Under the pieces are notes generated by a model. The model saw only the letters and a list, made by a program, of their open reading frames with translations. It was not told the origin of the DNA and searched no databases. 23,532 bases of DNA from a virus. This document shows, one piece after another, positions 14,552-20,928 of this stretch. Each line of letters begins with the position of its first letter. Positions within the stretch are counted from its first letter, which is position 1. Made by a program: the position numbers and the translations under genes. The stretch lies in IMG/VR virus record IMGVR_UViG_3300032163_000106, positions 1 through 23,532 of that record, one strand, 5' to 3'.

Positions 14552-17500
14552 TGTCAGAGGAGTTTGCTGTCCGTAAAGTTATTGACCGGTTGAAAATACC
14601 GGCTCGAATTAACAAACTCGAAAGCTTGCAGATTTGGACTTACAAGTCGGTGCGCTCAATAGATGGTGTTCTACCTGATGACCAAGGCAACGTTGACATC
14701 AATCCAATCACTACGACCGGTTTCGTTCCTTATGTTGGTGCGACTAAAAATGTTAATTTAGGAACTAAAAATCTAACTACTGACGCGCTGTTTGTCAGCA
14801 AGTCGGCTCAAGCCAGCACAGGCGAAACCGTTGCCACTTTCACCGTTTCTGATGATGCACTATCTTACTTGAAAATCTCAAACAACACTTCACAAAATGG
14901 TTTGTTCTCGCCTGGGATTCAAGGTTTTTCGGATAACACGACAATAGTTCGCTCAGCATTGATACTTCTGGGTCAGACAAATGTTGACACTGGTGCTTTA
15001 ACCGTGATTGCTATTGATGGCAGGACTTTAGCTGGTGCTTCGTTAGTCAACAAACCAATTCTTGAAATTAGAAACTTTGCCGCCCCAAAAGCCAGGTGGG
15101 ACGCCAATGGCGATTACTCTATTACAGGTAAAATGCTTTTTGGAGCGATAACGATAAACGCCGCCAGTAGCGGAGATACTAATTTGTATCGGGCTACGGC
15201 AAACTCTCTTAAAACCGATGATGACTTCACGGCAAACTCATTGATAAAGATAGGCGGAACTTCATCTCAATTCTTGAAAGCTGATGGCTCGATTGATAGC
15301 TCAACTTATTTGACAACAGCAACTGCCGCCTCAACCTATGTTCCTTACACAGGAGCTTCAGCGAATGTTGACTTGGGAGCTCACGACTTGACGGTAGCTA
15401 ACATAGTTCTCGGTGCTAACGCCACCATCAAGCCCTCTGCCGCTTCTGGGGCTTATTCTTTCGTTGAGAACGATGGCACGACAAAAACTCTAACAATCCA
15501 AACAGCAGTTCACAGAATTGGCTGGGGTGTGTTCAATGGAAGCACTGGTTCGCCCTATTCGTATTCCGACACGACAACAGGCAAGTTCGTTATCAGCTCG
15601 TCAGTGGCAACTGGTAATATCTTGGATGTTCAGGATTCGGGCGGCAACTCTCAACTCAGCGTTGGAGCTGATGGCACTTTGACCACGATTTCGTCACTCT
15701 CTCTTGTCGCTCCTGGAAATGTCACTCTGATACACAATGGAGTGCGGACAGATTACAAACAATCAGCAGACACCGATGCGGCAAGAGGCACGGTGCTAAC
15801 TACGGCTATGTCTGCGGCGGCGGCAGGCGACACGGTAATTATCGGAGCTGGAAATTACTTGGTAACTACGGCACTTGTAATTCTTGATTATCAGACGATT
15901 AGATTTCAGTCAGCACAAGTTTATAACACAACAAACACGGCTGATGTTTTTACTGCTACCTCAAAAACAGGTTGGTCTATTGAGGGCAATGGCAGAATTG
16001 TCGGACAGGGAATCGGGTCGGGCGGAGTTTATACCGACCAGACAGGTATCAGAGTTACTGGCACAAAATACACCTATAAAATTGAAGGTGTTACAATTCA
16101 AGATTTCAAAGGTTGTGGAATCAGTCTTCAAAATACAAATACCACTCATACTGGTCCGAGAATTGCCTCGGTTTATGTCACTAACTGCACTAATGGTTTG
16201 TATGTTCCGCAACTTTCTGAATATGTCAAAGTTACGAATAGTTGTTTCTTCGCCAACACTATTGGAATTTATTTAGTTGGTGGTAACTTCCACGCTGCCA
16301 ATAATAGTATCAACGATAACACTTTATATGGAGTTTATCTTGCAACTGGAACGAATGACCTCCACGGGATATTTACTGGCTGTGCTCTAAATCACAATGG
16401 CAATCTTACAACTGGAATTTCAATTTACGCTGACACCGTAATCAATGGGATGATTTTTACTGGCTGTGATATTTATGGCGGACTTTATTTGAAAGCGTGT
16501 TCAGGAATTGTCATTGAGGGTGGTGAGGGTTACTTGTGGATTACGATGGATGGAACAATCGCTGGTATGAACTTTGTCCGAAACTTTATGTTCTCCGATG
16601 GCGACAAAACTATTACCGCTACCGCTCCGCAGAGAGCAAAACTTTCAATGGAGAATAACATTTTGGGTCACGCTGGACTTGGTGCTCCGTCAGCCAACAA
16701 TGATTTATGGTTTGACCATTCGACAAACACTCTAACTACAACAACTTTTGTCGGTGCTTTGACTGGTGCTGTCACTGGCAACGCTTCATCAGCGACTAAA
16801 CTTGCCACCGCCAGGGCGATAAACGGAGTTGACTTTGACGGCACTGCTCCAATCACCGTCACCGCTGATGCCAACACTCTTTCGGGCACGACTTTGAAAT
16901 CAACAATCCTCGCTAGTTCGCTGACCTCGGTCGGAACTTTGGCTACTTTGACCGTCACCGCTGTAATCACTGGTTCGGTTTCTGGCAACGCCGCTACCGT
17001 CACGACCAACGCCAACCTTACGGGTGTAATCACTTCGGCTGGAAATGCTACCTCTATCGCCTCGCAGACGGGCACAGGAACGAAGTTTGTCGTTGATACC
17101 TCTCCAGTCCTCGTAACTCCGAATATCGGTGTAGCGACAGCGACCTCGGTCAACAAGGTAGCGATTACCGCTCCAACAACTTCTGCGACTTTGGTAATTG
17201 CCGATACTAAAACTTTTACCGTAAATAACAGCATAACTCTAGCCACCAACGAACACTCGTATATGGAGGCGGGTGTTTATTTGAAAGAGCTGACTGCCGC
17301 TAAATTGATTATCGGCTGGCAGACCGTTCCTGCTAATGGAGCTGTTGAAAGCGACTTATCAGGTTTGGGACACAACGCTACTTATTCGGCTGACTGGGTT
17401 TCAACCGACCAGGTGACAAAGGGTTTGACCTGGACGATTAGTCCCAACGGCACGACTGATTATCTTGAGTTTGCCGATAGTGATGACTTTTCCTTCGGCA

Positions 17501-18018
17501 ATGGCACAAACGATTCAAACTTCTCAATCGGTGGTTGGTTTGAGATTTTATCTGATAGTGCAGAGAGATGTTTCATTTCAAAGTGGGATTCAACTGCTGG
17601 CTCGGAACTTCGAGAGTGGGTATTTGATAACACTTCGGGTTCTACAAGGAAACTCCGATTATATGTTTATGATGAAAGTGCCAATGCGGTTGCATATAGG
17701 ACACAGGACACAGCTTCGGCTGCGGGTTGGCACTTCGTTGTGTTAGTTTATGACACGGCTGGAGGCACGGGAGCGACATTTATGAATGGTCTTACAATGT
17801 ATGTTGATGGCGTAGTCGTGGCTTCAACGGCAACTAATAACACTAACTATGTCGCAATGGAAAATCTAGCAACGGTGGTTCGCATCGGAGCTTACGGAGG
17901 AGTGGCGTCAAGTTTTGGCAAGGGCGACTACGGCAAACTATTCATTACAAAGGAAGCTTTGACTGCGGCTTGGTGCTGGAGAGTTTTCACGGAAACAAGA
18001 GGATTTTATAACCTATGA
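14542..18018 (+). CDS. Large tail fibre/spike with beta-helix and LamG-like C-terminal domain
   Basis: 1158 residues; GGAAGG at 14525-14530 favours ATG 14542, while ATG 14551 (TAATG with the previous stop) is an alternative. Residues 1-60 are an attachment part. Two VPY.GA..NV.LG..LT units lie at about 62-80 and 266-284. About 405-715 reads as a right-handed beta-helix with pectate-lyase style opening (RGTVLTTAMSAAAAGDTVII) and repeated NCTNGLYV and GIYLVGGNFHAANNS turns. About 735-900 has shaft repeats (LTGAVTGNASSATKLATARA; TGTKFVVDTSPVLVTPNIG). About 935-1150 is a concanavalin A/LamG-like domain (FSIGGWFEILSDSAERCFIS; GLTMYVDGVVVAS; VVRIGAYGG), probably binding host glycans. It is the likely main host-range protein; a depolymerase activity cannot be confirmed. 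Confidence 0.8.
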   Translation: MGLMSEEFAVRKVIDRLKIPARINKLESLQIWTYKSVRSIDGVLPDDQGNVDINPITTTGFVPYVGATKNVNLGTKNLTTDALFVSKSAQASTGETVATFTVSDDALSYLKISNNTSQNGLFSPGIQGFSDNTTIVRSALILLGQTNVDTGALTVIAIDGRTLAGASLVNKPILEIRNFAAPKARWDANGDYSITGKMLFGAITINAASSGDTNLYRATANSLKTDDDFTANSLIKIGGTSSQFLKADGSIDSSTYLTTATAASTYVPYTGASANVDLGAHDLTVANIVLGANATIKPSAASGAYSFVENDGTTKTLTIQTAVHRIGWGVFNGSTGSPYSYSDTTTGKFVISSSVATGNILDVQDSGGNSQLSVGADGTLTTISSLSLVAPGNVTLIHNGVRTDYKQSADTDAARGTVLTTAMSAAAAGDTVIIGAGNYLVTTALVILDYQTIRFQSAQVYNTTNTADVFTATSKTGWSIEGNGRIVGQGIGSGGVYTDQTGIRVTGTKYTYKIEGVTIQDFKGCGISLQNTNTTHTGPRIASVYVTNCTNGLYVPQLSEYVKVTNSCFFANTIGIYLVGGNFHAANNSINDNTLYGVYLATGTNDLHGIFTGCALNHNGNLTTGISIYADTVINGMIFTGCDIYGGLYLKACSGIVIEGGEGYLWITMDGTIAGMNFVRNFMFSDGDKTITATAPQRAKLSMENNILGHAGLGAPSANNDLWFDHSTNTLTTTTFVGALTGAVTGNASSATKLATARAINGVDFDGTAPITVTADANTLSGTTLKSTILASSLTSVGTLATLTVTAVITGSVSGNAATVTTNANLTGVITSAGNATSIASQTGTGTKFVVDTSPVLVTPNIGVATATSVNKVAITAPTTSATLVIADTKTFTVNNSITLATNEHSYMEAGVYLKELTAAKLIIGWQTVPANGAVESDLSGLGHNATYSADWVSTDQVTKGLTWTISPNGTTDYLEFADSDDFSFGNGTNDSNFSIGGWFEILSDSAERCFISKWDSTAGSELREWVFDNTSGSTRKLRLYVYDESANAVAYRTQDTASAAGWHFVVLVYDTAGGTGATFMNGLTMYVDGVVVASTATNNTNYVAMENLATVVRIGAYGGVASSFGKGDYGKLFITKEALTAAWCWRVFTETRGFYNL

Positions 18019-18026
18019 GGATAAAA

Positions 18027-18278
18027 ATGACCGAACCAATAACCAGGAAAGAATTTCAGGAACATTGCGATTCCAATGACGTAACTGCTAAATCAGTCGT
18101 AAAGTTGGAGAAGCTTTTACCGTTGGTTGATTTAATTCCAACACTTCAGGAGATTGTCGAGAATCAAAAAGCCACTATTATTGTTGGTAGAAAAGCTTTA
18201 AGAATTATCGGCTATATCTCGGCTGCTCTTGGACTTTTGTATCTGATATTTAGATTCTGGCGTGAAGTAAAACATTGA
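18027..18278 (+). CDS. Small membrane protein, possible holin or spanin-like
   Basis: 83 residues from ATG 18027, chosen because TGAGGA (18016-18021) gives good spacing; an earlier ATG at 18015 overlaps the fibre stop. The N-terminal 50 residues are soluble helix (ITRKEFQEHCDSNDVTAKSV, DLIPTLQEIVENQKATIIVG). One transmembrane helix lies near the C-terminus (RIIGYISAALGLLYLIFRFW), followed by a short basic tail. Position between the fibre and a CHAP endolysin suggests the lysis cassette. A single helix with a large soluble N-terminus is not a classical holin, so a regulator or other membrane component is also possible. Confidence 0.65.
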   Translation: MTEPITRKEFQEHCDSNDVTAKSVVKLEKLLPLVDLIPTLQEIVENQKATIIVGRKALRIIGYISAALGLLYLIFRFWREVKH

Positions 18279-18283
18279 TTCCT

Positions 18284-18309
18284 AACTGCCAGCTTTTAGT
18301 TGGCAAGTT
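18284..18309 (+). other. Small hairpin between two lysis-region genes
   Basis: AACTGCCA (18284-18291) pairs with TGGCAAGTT (18301-18309) with one bulged base. There is no T-run after it; GGGAGG follows as the next ribosome binding site. It could weakly influence expression of the downstream 70-residue gene. Confidence 0.35.
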
Positions 18310-18321
18310 GGGAGGCATTGT

Positions 18322-18534
18322 ATGGATAAGCTGGTGATGACTTATCGGCTGGGTTCAGAGGTCATCCAGCTGACTTGGGACAAACACTCGCGCGGTTACT
18401 ACCTGTCGCACTACAAGCACGGCCGGCAACTGCTTTACGAGTTTGTCGGAGATGACCTTAGCGCTTGTTGCGCTTACTTTCAGAAGTTCATCTGCGACAC
18501 CGTTGTCTTGGTGAACCTGGGAGGACCGCTTTAG
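18322..18534 (+). CDS. Unknown 70-residue protein in the lysis region
   Basis: The start at ATG 18322 has GGGAGG at 18310-18315. The sequence MDKLVMTYRLGSEVIQLTWD, KHSRGYYLSHYKHGRQLLYE, FVGDDLSACCAYFQKFICDT, VVLVNLGGPL reads as alternating beta strands and one short helix, with three Cys in the second half (two adjacent). There is no signal peptide or obvious membrane helix. Local codon usage is more GC-rich than in the neighbours (CTG, GGC, CGG), which may indicate separate acquisition. No family was recognised. Confidence 0.6.
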   Translation: MDKLVMTYRLGSEVIQLTWDKHSRGYYLSHYKHGRQLLYEFVGDDLSACCAYFQKFICDTVVLVNLGGPL

Positions 18535-18542
18535 TTCTCCCA
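18518..18542 (+). other. Hairpin over the stop of the 70-residue gene
   Basis: TGGGAG (18518-18523) pairs with CTCCCA (18537-18542) around a 13-base loop containing the stop codon. An A/T-rich stretch follows, without a clean T-run. It may be a weak terminator or an mRNA stabiliser before the endolysin gene. Confidence 0.35.
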
Positions 18543-18575
18543 ATTTCAAAAATGTTTTATTAAATAAGGAGTGTT

Positions 18576-19208
18576 ATGACGCTTAATGAGTTCGTTCAAG
18601 CCAACGATGGCAAGTTTTTAGACTTTGACGGGGTTTATGGCAACCAGTGCGTTGATTTAGTCAAGTATTGGGAGCAGAACATCGGTGCGCCTATTACTCA
18701 CGGCAACGCCATAGACTACAAAGAGAATTGGCAACTTGGAGGTTATGTTTGGGTTGACAACACACCAACTGGTGTCCCGCGAGCTGGCGACATCGTTGTT
18801 TGGAGCATTAAACCCAACGGTCACGTAGCGATATTCTTATCGGGCGACACTAATTCGTTTGATTCATTTGACCAGAACTGGCCGGTTGGCAGTCCTTGTC
18901 ATTTTCAGCATCACAGCTACACTAATGTTAGTGGCTGGTTACATCCGATGGTTCTTGACCCGTCACTTGACCTGGCACCAGCTGAACCTACTCCAACACC
19001 TGTGCCAGAACCTACCCCGCCACCACTACCACAGCCAGAACCCGTCACGCCGCCACCGGTTGACGTTCCGCCACTCGACACGATACACGTCCCGGTAACA
19101 GAACCGAAAGCGCCTGTGTTTTCAGCTAGCGTCTGGGATACAATAATGGTAATAATTATCTTTGTAATCGTAGGAATAGTTATTGGCGTTTTATTAGTTC
19201 ATAAATAG
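18576..19208 (+). CDS. CHAP endolysin with Pro-rich linker and C-terminal membrane anchor
   Basis: 210 residues, AAGGAG upstream. The CHAP domain covers about 1-125: DFDGVYGNQCVDLVKYWEQN has the catalytic Cys25, GDIVVWSIKPNGHVAIFLSG the catalytic His83, and SFDQNW (about 97-102) the third site. Together with SGWLHP this is the standard phage CHAP endolysin layout. Residues about 130-178 are a Pro-rich linker (PTPTPVPEPTPPPLPQPEPV). Residues about 186-208 form a clear transmembrane helix (WDTIMVIIIFVIVGIVIGVL) ending VHK. A C-terminal anchor is unusual for an endolysin, which is normally free in the cytoplasm until the holin opens the membrane. The anchor may tether it to the membrane. There is no N-terminal signal. 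Confidence 0.86.
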   Translation: MTLNEFVQANDGKFLDFDGVYGNQCVDLVKYWEQNIGAPITHGNAIDYKENWQLGGYVWVDNTPTGVPRAGDIVVWSIKPNGHVAIFLSGDTNSFDSFDQNWPVGSPCHFQHHSYTNVSGWLHPMVLDPSLDLAPAEPTPTPVPEPTPPPLPQPEPVTPPPVDVPPLDTIHVPVTEPKAPVFSASVWDTIMVIIIFVIVGIVIGVLLVHK

Positions 19209-19220
19209 GAAGGAGCTGTT

Positions 19221-19379
19221 ATGGTTTGGCTAACTGGAAAGAAAACCTACATCGTGGCGATTGTTGCGGTTCTGGCTGCACTTGTTGCTGCTTGGAACGG
19301 AACGATTAGTTGGATTGATGCTACCGGTGCAATTTTAGCGGCGCTTGGATTTAGTGGCTTGCGCGCTGCAATAAAATAA
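19221..19379 (+). CDS. Holin-like 52-residue membrane protein
   Basis: The frame from ATG 19221, with AAGGAG in AGGAAGGAGC just upstream, encodes MVWLTGKKTYIVAIVAVLAA, LVAAWNGTISWIDATGAILA, ALGFSGLRAAIK. There are two hydrophobic segments (YIVAIVAVLAALVAAW and ATGAILAALGFSGL) separated by a short polar turn, with charged ends, which fits a small two-helix holin. The G-K-K-T-Y opening and LG..GLRAAI closing are frequent in small phage proteins next to endolysins. It directly follows the endolysin gene and is the better holin candidate of the two membrane proteins here. Confidence 0.7.
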   Translation: MVWLTGKKTYIVAIVAVLAALVAAWNGTISWIDATGAILAALGFSGLRAAIK

Positions 19380-19386
19380 GGACAAA

Positions 19387-20613
19387 ATGAAGTTTCTTGT
19401 ATTTGACTACGGCTTGTTCGCTACCCACGCGGATAAATTAGCTGACAAGGGGAAAAACAAGGTCTGGTATTATACGCAGTGGGAGAGTGGTTTTCCTTGC
19501 TACGATAAATATATTGTCGGCGAGGGCACTGAAGTCGAGAAAATAAAATACTTTTGGGATAAAGTTGACGAAGCTGATTGCGTTGTCAATTTTGATGTCT
19601 ACGGCAACGACATCATTGAATATCTGCGGAAAAAAGGAAAACGTTGTTTTGGCAGTGGCAAAGGTATGATGCTAGAAAACGACAGAGAGCTAATGAAGAA
19701 GCTTTTGGCTAAACTAGGGCTGCCAGTCAACAAGTATGAGAAAATCATCGGCACAACAGCGCTACGCGAGTATTTGAAAACTCACAAAGACAAATACATC
19801 AAGATTGATTTGTTTCGTGCCAATTTAGAGAGCTTTCACTCAAAAGATTACACAGCTTCAGAGATGATAATTGATGAGATGGATGCGGTCTTGGGTCCAA
19901 TGAAAGACAAGTTCCCGTTTCTTGTAGAAGACGCGATTGACGCTAAAACTTCAGTCGAGCCCGGTCAAGATGTTTTCTTCAATGGCAAAGCTTTTGTTAA
20001 GCCATATCTGTATGGCTACGAGATTGCCAAAGCGTTTTACATTGGCAAGTTTGTTGATAAGCTGCCGCCTCAACTTCAGAACACTCTTGATAAAATGACG
20101 CCAGTTTTGCAGAAGCTTGACTATCGTGGCGCAATTTCATTTGAAGAAAAGGTTGTTGATAAAAAGACCAGTTACTTACTTGATGTCAGCGCAAGGCAGC
20201 CGGCACCATTATCGGCCGGCTATGTTGAGTGGATAAAAAACTATCCTGAACTTATCTACAAGGTTGCCGGCGCTGAAGACGTTGAAATCAAGTCAATCGC
20301 TAAATATGTTGGCGCTCTGCCATTACAATGCGGCCACGCCAAAGACCACTGGGTTCGCATATTACTAGAGGACAAATACAGAAAAGTCGTCAAGTTCCGT
20401 CAGTTTGTTAAAAACAAGTATTACTACGCAGTGCCCGGCCTTGATGAGATTGTAGTTCTGATAGCGTGGGGCGATACGATTGAGCAGGTCTTTGATAGAA
20501 TTGCTAAACTAAACGATGTTGTTGACGCTTACGGCTTGCAAAAGGATTTGACTGGTTTAGAAGAAGCGCGGGAACAGATAGAAAAAGGAAAAACTCTTGG
20601 AATTGACTTCTAG
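19387..20613 (+). CDS. PurD-like ATP-grasp ligase
   Basis: 408 residues, starting seven bases after the holin-like gene (weak AAGGA at 19378-19382). The layout resembles phosphoribosylamine-glycine ligase: an N-terminal Rossmann-like part (MKFLVFDYGLFATHADKLAD; VDEADCVVNFDVYGNDIIEY), then GKRCFGSGKGMMLENDRELM and KKLLAKLGLPVNKYEKI, equivalent to the segment before the ATP-grasp fold. Later come FLVEDAID (nucleotide-contact strand) and YRGAISFEEKVVDKKTSYLL with DVSARQPAP, where the metal-binding E/D..N.R motif lies. ATP-grasp enzymes join a carboxylate to an amine using ATP. Here the substrate may be a purine precursor or a phage-specific molecule such as a modified nucleotide. Several canonical PurD residues are not obvious, so PurD activity is not claimed. 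Confidence 0.7.
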   Translation: MKFLVFDYGLFATHADKLADKGKNKVWYYTQWESGFPCYDKYIVGEGTEVEKIKYFWDKVDEADCVVNFDVYGNDIIEYLRKKGKRCFGSGKGMMLENDRELMKKLLAKLGLPVNKYEKIIGTTALREYLKTHKDKYIKIDLFRANLESFHSKDYTASEMIIDEMDAVLGPMKDKFPFLVEDAIDAKTSVEPGQDVFFNGKAFVKPYLYGYEIAKAFYIGKFVDKLPPQLQNTLDKMTPVLQKLDYRGAISFEEKVVDKKTSYLLDVSARQPAPLSAGYVEWIKNYPELIYKVAGAEDVEIKSIAKYVGALPLQCGHAKDHWVRILLEDKYRKVVKFRQFVKNKYYYAVPGLDEIVVLIAWGDTIEQVFDRIAKLNDVVDAYGLQKDLTGLEEAREQIEKGKTLGIDF

Positions 20614-20616
20614 ACC

Positions 20617-20647
20617 TGTGGATAACTTGTGGATAACTTGTGGATAA
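20617..20647 (-). repeat. Three tandem perfect DnaA boxes, 11-bp period
   Basis: TGTGGATAA, the complement of the DnaA box TTATCCACA, occurs at 20617-20625, 20628-20636 and 20639-20647, with CT spacers making an 11-base unit. All three are perfect matches to the consensus and lie on the same face of the helix. They start four bases after the ATP-grasp stop and are followed by an AT-rich stretch (20648-20672). This is the arrangement of an origin or of a DnaA-controlled promoter. Confidence 0.85.
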
Positions 20648-20666
20648 CTTTACGTTATGTTATATT
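20638..20666 (+). promoter_or_regulatory. Possible weak promoter overlapping DnaA box 3
   Basis: TATATT at 20661-20666 is a good -10; the -35 position 17 bases upstream is TTGTGG (20638-20643), matching only TTG. The -35 lies inside DnaA box 3, so DnaA bound there would affect polymerase. The start would be near 20673. Confidence 0.35.
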
Positions 20667-20672
20667 GTTTTT

Positions 20673-20769
20673 GTCAGTGAGCGCACATTAACTACCCGAG
20701 AGGAGTTTGATGGTAACGCAAAAGTCTGATAGTTAAAAGCCGTTCTGGTGAAAACTGGGGCGGTTTTTG
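20673..20769 (+). ncRNA. Possible short RNA or leader with 8-codon mini-ORF
   Basis: A transcript from the weak promoter would run about 97 bases to the terminator at 20735-20769. It contains GAGAGGAG (20698-20705) and ATG 20710, encoding MVTQKSDS with the stop at 20734-20736. The stop overlaps the first base of the terminator stem. This looks like a leader peptide with an attenuator, or a small RNA. Transcription is not proven. Confidence 0.35.
20735..20769 (+). terminator. Intrinsic terminator of the late operon
   Basis: AAAA-(G)-CCGTTCTGG (20735-20748) pairs with CTGGGGCGGTTTT (20755-20767) including G-T wobbles and one bulge; the loop is about six bases, and TTTTTG follows at 20764-20769. 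A-rich on the 5' side and T-rich on the 3' side, it could work in both directions. It separates the lysis/ATP-grasp transcript from the replication module. Confidence 0.75.
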
Positions 20770-20774
20770 TTTAC

Positions 20775-20803
20775 TTGACATAAGATTTTAGTAGGACTAT
20801 AAT
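20775..20803 (+). promoter_or_regulatory. Perfect consensus sigma70 promoter of the replication module
   Basis: TTGACA (20775-20780), a 17-base spacer (20781-20797) and TATAAT (20798-20803): 12 of 12 consensus positions and optimal spacing. Transcription should start near 20810, giving a leader of about 119 bases before the initiator gene. It lies directly after the terminator, so expression here is independent of the late genes. Confidence 0.92.
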
Positions 20804-20809
20804 TAAAAA

Positions 20810-20928
20810 TGTAAAGCGGTTTATTGGGCAGACATTTTTATAAAAAGACTATTGCAATAATCTTTGCCCCGAAAGTAACTGCCTAAACCGCTTTGCTTCG
20901 GGGCATTTTGGTATAAGAGAGAGGTTAT
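20810..20928 (+). promoter_or_regulatory. Structured leader with two interleaved helices (switch- or pseudoknot-like)
   Basis: Helix 1 pairs AAAGCGGTTTA (20813-20823) with TAAACCGCTTT (20884-20894) and GGCAG (20827-20831) with CTGCC (20879-20883): 16 pairs with a 3-base bulge. Helix 2 pairs TGCCCCGAA (20865-20873) with TTCGGGGCA (20897-20905): nine pairs, followed by TTTT (20906-20909). The arms alternate 1-2-1'-2', so the helices interlock. The links are only five and two bases, so full-length helices would fit together poorly and alternative folds are more likely. Helix 2 resembles a weak terminator. GAGAGAGG (20917-20924) is the initiator's ribosome binding site. I do not recognise a known riboswitch or ribozyme class. 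Confidence 0.6.

Noticed and set aside
15884-16276. 130-residue alternative plus-strand frame inside the fibre gene
   Set aside because: Fully inside the beta-helix coding region in another frame, with low-complexity Arg/Leu/Phe composition and no ribosome binding site.
16668-17249. 193-residue minus-strand open frame opposite the fibre gene
   Set aside because: It is the shadow of the Thr/Ala/Gly-rich shaft repeats (ACC/GTC codons read backward as Val/Gly) and has no ribosome binding site or promoter.
20617-20647. CRISPR-like short tandem repeats
   Set aside because: The unit is only 11 bases with 2-base spacers and is exactly a DnaA box, so it is not an array.
20813-20905. A known pseudoknot riboswitch or self-cleaving ribozyme in the leader
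   Set aside because: I could not match the conserved core bases of any class I know (for example hammerhead CTGATGA/GAAA); the topology alone does not justify such a name.
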